DNA of 64,000 nt. Source: Variovorax sp037204085. Lineage in GTDB: Bacteria; Pseudomonadota; Gammaproteobacteria; Burkholderiales; Burkholderiaceae_C. The DNA is taken from NCBI RefSeq assembly GCF_037204085.1, contig NZ_JBBCBW010000027.1:9027-73026 (forward strand). The letters are read 5' to 3'. Each line of letters begins with the position of its first letter. Within the stretch, counting starts at the first letter, position 1. Shown here piece by piece: positions 62,743 through 64,000 of this stretch. The notes beneath the pieces were generated by a model, which was not told the DNA's origin, did not search any database, and saw only the letters and a program-made list of their open reading frames with translations. The position numbers and the translations under genes were made by a program.

Positions 62743-63918
62743 ATGCAAAGACGACAACTCATCCAGACTGCAGGCCTTACGGCGCTAGCGCTTTCCATGT
62801 CGCTTGCCAGCGCGCAAGACAGCAGCAAGTTCAAGATCGGCCTCATCCTGCCCATGACGGGCCAACAGGCCTCCACCGGCCGGCAGATCGAAGCAGCGGC
62901 GCGGCTGTACATGGCGCAGAACGGCGACACCGTTGCGGGCAAGAAGATCGAGCTGATCGTCAAGGACGACGTGGCTACGCCGGACGTGACCAAGCGTCTT
63001 GCGCAGGAACTCATCGTGAACGACAAGGTGAACGTGATCGCCGGCTTCGGCGTCACGCCGGCCGCGCTGGCCGCAGCGCCGCTGGCCACCCAATCGAAAA
63101 CGCCGCAGGTCGTGATGGCCGCGGCCACGTCGAGCATTACCGAAGCCTCGCCCTACATCGTGCGCAGCAGCTTCACGCTGCCGCAGGTGTCGGTGGCCAT
63201 GGGCGACTGGGCACCCAAGAACGGCGTGAAGTCAGTCGTCACGCTGGTCGCCGACTACGGCCCGGGCAACGACGCGGAGAAATTCTTCACCGAGCGCTTC
63301 CAGCTCAACGGCGGCAAGGTGGTCGAGAAGCTGCGCGTGCCGCTGCGCAACCCCGACTTCGCGCCGTTCCTGCAGAAGGTGCGCGACCTCAAGCCCGATG
63401 CGCTGTTCGTCTTCGTGCCCTCGGGCGCCGGCGCGGCGGTGATGAAGCAGTTTCTCGAGCGCGGCATGGACAAGGCCGGCATCCGCATGATCGCCACCGG
63501 CGACGTGACCGATGACGACCAGCTCAACGACATGGGCGACGGCGCGCTGGGCGTGGTCACATCGCACCACTATTCGGCCGCGCATCCTTCGCCCACCAAC
63601 AAGAAGTTTGTCGAGGCCTTCCAGAAGGCCAACCCGAAAATGCGCCCCAACTTCATGGCGGTGGGCGGCTATGACGGCATGCGTGTGATCTACGAAGCGC
63701 TCAAGGCCACCAAGGGGCAGGGCGGTGGCGATGCGCTGCTCGCAGCCATGAAGGGCCAGATCTTCGAGAGCCCGCGCGGTCCGGTGTACATCGATGCGCA
63801 GACGCGCGACATCGTGCAGGACGTGTACCTGCGCAAGGTCGAGAAGAAGGACGGGCAGCTCTATAACGTCGAGTTCGATGTGATCAAGGGTGTGAAGGAT
63901 CCGGGCAAGGCGAAGTAA
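62743..63918 (+). CDS. ABC transporter substrate-binding protein (branched-chain amino acid/aromatic acid type)
   Basis: The 391-residue protein has a signal peptide (RRQLIQTAGLTALALSMSLASA) and the Leu/Ile/Val-binding fold (FKIGLILPMTGQQASTGRQI, the AATSSITEASPYIVRSSFTL hinge and FMAVGGYDGMRVIYEAL). Close relatives next to Rieske demethylase genes often bind aromatic or other organic acids. It ends the plus-strand run seen here; permease and ATPase genes may lie beyond base 64000. A structured leader precedes it. Confidence 0.9.
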   Translation: MQRRQLIQTAGLTALALSMSLASAQDSSKFKIGLILPMTGQQASTGRQIEAAARLYMAQNGDTVAGKKIELIVKDDVATPDVTKRLAQELIVNDKVNVIAGFGVTPAALAAAPLATQSKTPQVVMAAATSSITEASPYIVRSSFTLPQVSVAMGDWAPKNGVKSVVTLVADYGPGNDAEKFFTERFQLNGGKVVEKLRVPLRNPDFAPFLQKVRDLKPDALFVFVPSGAGAAVMKQFLERGMDKAGIRMIATGDVTDDDQLNDMGDGALGVVTSHHYSAAHPSPTNKKFVEAFQKANPKMRPNFMAVGGYDGMRVIYEALKATKGQGGGDALLAAMKGQIFESPRGPVYIDAQTRDIVQDVYLRKVEKKDGQLYNVEFDVIKGVKDPGKAK

Positions 63919-64000
63919 TTGCCTTCAGGGCGGCGCACCCGCCGACGGGGTACCTTTCTCCGCGAATGTCCCCCGGCCTGCGGCCTCCTCCTTTATTTCG
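63919..64000. other. Non-coding tail at the window edge
   Basis: No gene is visible in these 82 nt. There is no clear terminator. The C-rich text after 63950 looks like a structured or repetitive intergenic element, but no second copy is present to compare. Confidence 0.4.

Overview
The window is GC-rich bacterial DNA, densely coded on both strands. Gene content points to a beta-proteobacterium of the Burkholderiales, most likely a Variovorax-like member of the Comamonadaceae. The clues are three Bug-type (tripartite tricarboxylate) binding proteins, a PA0069-type radical SAM protein, VanA/VanB-type Rieske demethylase genes, TRAP transport and a complete oxidative uronate/aldarate pathway. 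This placement is inferred from gene content; no marker was compared with a database. I saw no rRNA, tRNA, CRISPR array, prophage or insertion sequence.

Layout. 1-2335: a minus-strand operon (DCC-family thiol oxidoreductase, methyltransferase, truncated membrane protein) with its GbsR/MarR regulator; matching palindromes precede both transcription units. 2413-3551: a radical SAM gene behind a near-perfect LexA box. 3666-5631: gluconokinase and 6-phosphogluconate dehydrogenase, convergent. 5750-7569: an AraC regulator and an alpha/beta hydrolase with a 22-bp-phased direct repeat between them. 7582-9540: small genes (RNase D-like exonuclease, TfoX-domain protein, VOC protein, GNAT acetyltransferase). 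9590-14784: a minus-strand run of Rieske-only protein, Rieske-less oxygenase, GST, glutathione-dependent formaldehyde dehydrogenase, epoxide-hydrolase-like protein and S-formylglutathione hydrolase. This looks like a split Rieske demethylase of the NdmC/NdmE kind coupled to formaldehyde disposal, and it is the most unusual catabolic unit here.

14860-15300 is aroQ. 15320-20148 is the prkA-yeaH-spoVR stress operon behind an AT-rich 0.6-kb gap. 20778-24715 is grpE-dnaK-dnaJ with a sigma-32 promoter. 24795-26718 carries an FKBP isomerase, an HxlR regulator and phosphatidylserine decarboxylase. 26870-43675 is a large divergent aldarate/uronate locus. The minus strand carries uronate dehydrogenase, an aldonolactonase, a TRAP transporter, galactarate dehydratase, an SDR, two Bug proteins and a beta-propeller lactonase. 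The plus strand carries a FadR-type regulator, a Bug protein, KdgD, an NTF2-like lipoprotein, glucarate dehydratase and alpha-ketoglutarate semialdehyde dehydrogenase. Two copies of one 21-bp operator lie at the two key promoters. Together the enzymes convert hexuronates to aldarates, then to 5-keto-4-deoxyglucarate, ketoglutarate semialdehyde and 2-oxoglutarate.

43697-47454: an MFS transporter, a divergent LysR regulator whose C-terminus overlaps the next gene in antisense, and a binding-protein/permease fusion of the betaine/choline ABC family without an ATPase beside it. 47569-48621: a ROK-family protein whose motifs occur in circularly permuted order. 48618-56285: a YbhGFSR-like ABC-2 efflux system with a NodT outer-membrane factor and a CecR-like TetR regulator; a 40-bp inverted repeat sits inside the operon. 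56263-57642: cardiolipin synthase. 57683-63918: a second Rieske locus (GST, core MetE-type methyltransferase, then divergent VanA-like oxygenase, GntR regulator, VanB-like reductase and an amino-acid/aromatic-type ABC binding protein) with two TGTATACA operators in the divergent promoter.
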